Under the pieces are notes generated by a model, which worked only from the letters and a program-made list of their open reading frames with translations, was not told the origin of the DNA and ran no database searches. The position numbers were made by a program, and so were the translations under genes. 34,564 nucleotides of DNA from Pirellulaceae bacterium (GTDB taxonomy: Bacteria > Planctomycetota > Planctomycetia > Pirellulales > Pirellulaceae), in contig JAKVBY010000032.1 of the NCBI GenBank assembly GCA_022446825.1, positions 11,191 to 45,754 of the forward strand, read 5' to 3'. Positions 34,464 through 34,564 of this stretch are shown here, piece after piece; position 1 is the stretch's first letter, and every line of letters starts with the position of its first letter.

Positions 34464-34564
34464 ATGTCTCAGGAGGCGTATTGCGCGCGTGCTCCAAGTC
34501 TCGATTTAACGGAGGAATTCGACGTTCCTCATGATCAGTGTCCCTTCTGTAATTCGCGCGCGAT
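34464..34564 (+). CDS. Start of an unidentified gene, cut by window edge
   Basis: An open frame of 33 codons begins with ATG at 34464, preceded by a strong GGAGGG site about 7 bases upstream. The visible protein starts MSQEAYCARAPSLDLTEEF and includes CPFC, a possible half of a zinc-binding site. N-terminal CPxC pairs occur in some sugar methyltransferases and in many other families, so no function is assigned. Confidence 0.6.
   Translation, partial: MSQEAYCARAPSLDLTEEFDVPHDQCPFCNSRA

Overview
The window looks like chromosomal DNA of a planctomycete, most likely a Pirellula/Rhodopirellula-type member of Planctomycetota. The evidence is a pair of DUF1501 proteins with twin-arginine leaders, a secreted FG-GAP/VCBS protein, loosely packed accessory genes with frequent GTG/TTG starts, and a diverged but complete set of bacterial ribosomal proteins. 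The taxonomic assignment is inference: there is no rRNA gene here to settle it.

Region 1 (1-13.4 kb, all minus strand) is a fused S10-spc-alpha ribosomal protein cluster. In transcription order it reads rpsJ, rplC, rplD, rplW, rplB, rpsS, rplV, rpsC, rplP, rpmC, rpsQ, rplN, rplX, rplE, rpsN, rpsH, rplF, rplR, rpsE, rplO, secY, then a 766-base gene-free gap, then rpmJ, rpsM and rpsK, which is cut by the window edge. rpmD is missing between rpsE and rplO. No adk, map or infA lies between secY and rpmJ. The L29 gene carries a C-terminal extension of about 110 residues, and rpsC and rplP overlap by 62 bases out of frame. A good promoter and a possibly structured leader precede rpsJ. lysA lies directly upstream in the same direction.

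Region 2 (14.7-24.9 kb) is accessory and appears rearranged. It holds a secreted protein of unknown function with a clear terminator, a plus-strand DUF1501 gene, and a convergent minus-strand block: an FG-GAP protein, a secreted alpha/beta hydrolase, a second DUF1501 gene and a broken C-terminal fragment of an FG-GAP gene. Two unrelated secreted proteins share a nearly identical 81-base leader plus signal-peptide start. A 37-base perfect repeat brackets the hydrolase/FG-GAP pair. Together these point to local duplication and recombination.

Region 3 (24.9-34.5 kb) begins with an isolated infA and continues with an envelope-polysaccharide cluster: two GT4 glycosyltransferases, a GT9 heptosyltransferase, bifunctional HldE (ADP-heptose synthesis), and four SAM-dependent methyltransferase genes, three of them in one minus-strand operon. 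Making ADP-heptose, transferring heptose, extending with hexoses and methylating sugars would give a lipopolysaccharide or similar surface glycan. A new plus-strand gene with an excellent ribosome binding site begins at the right edge.
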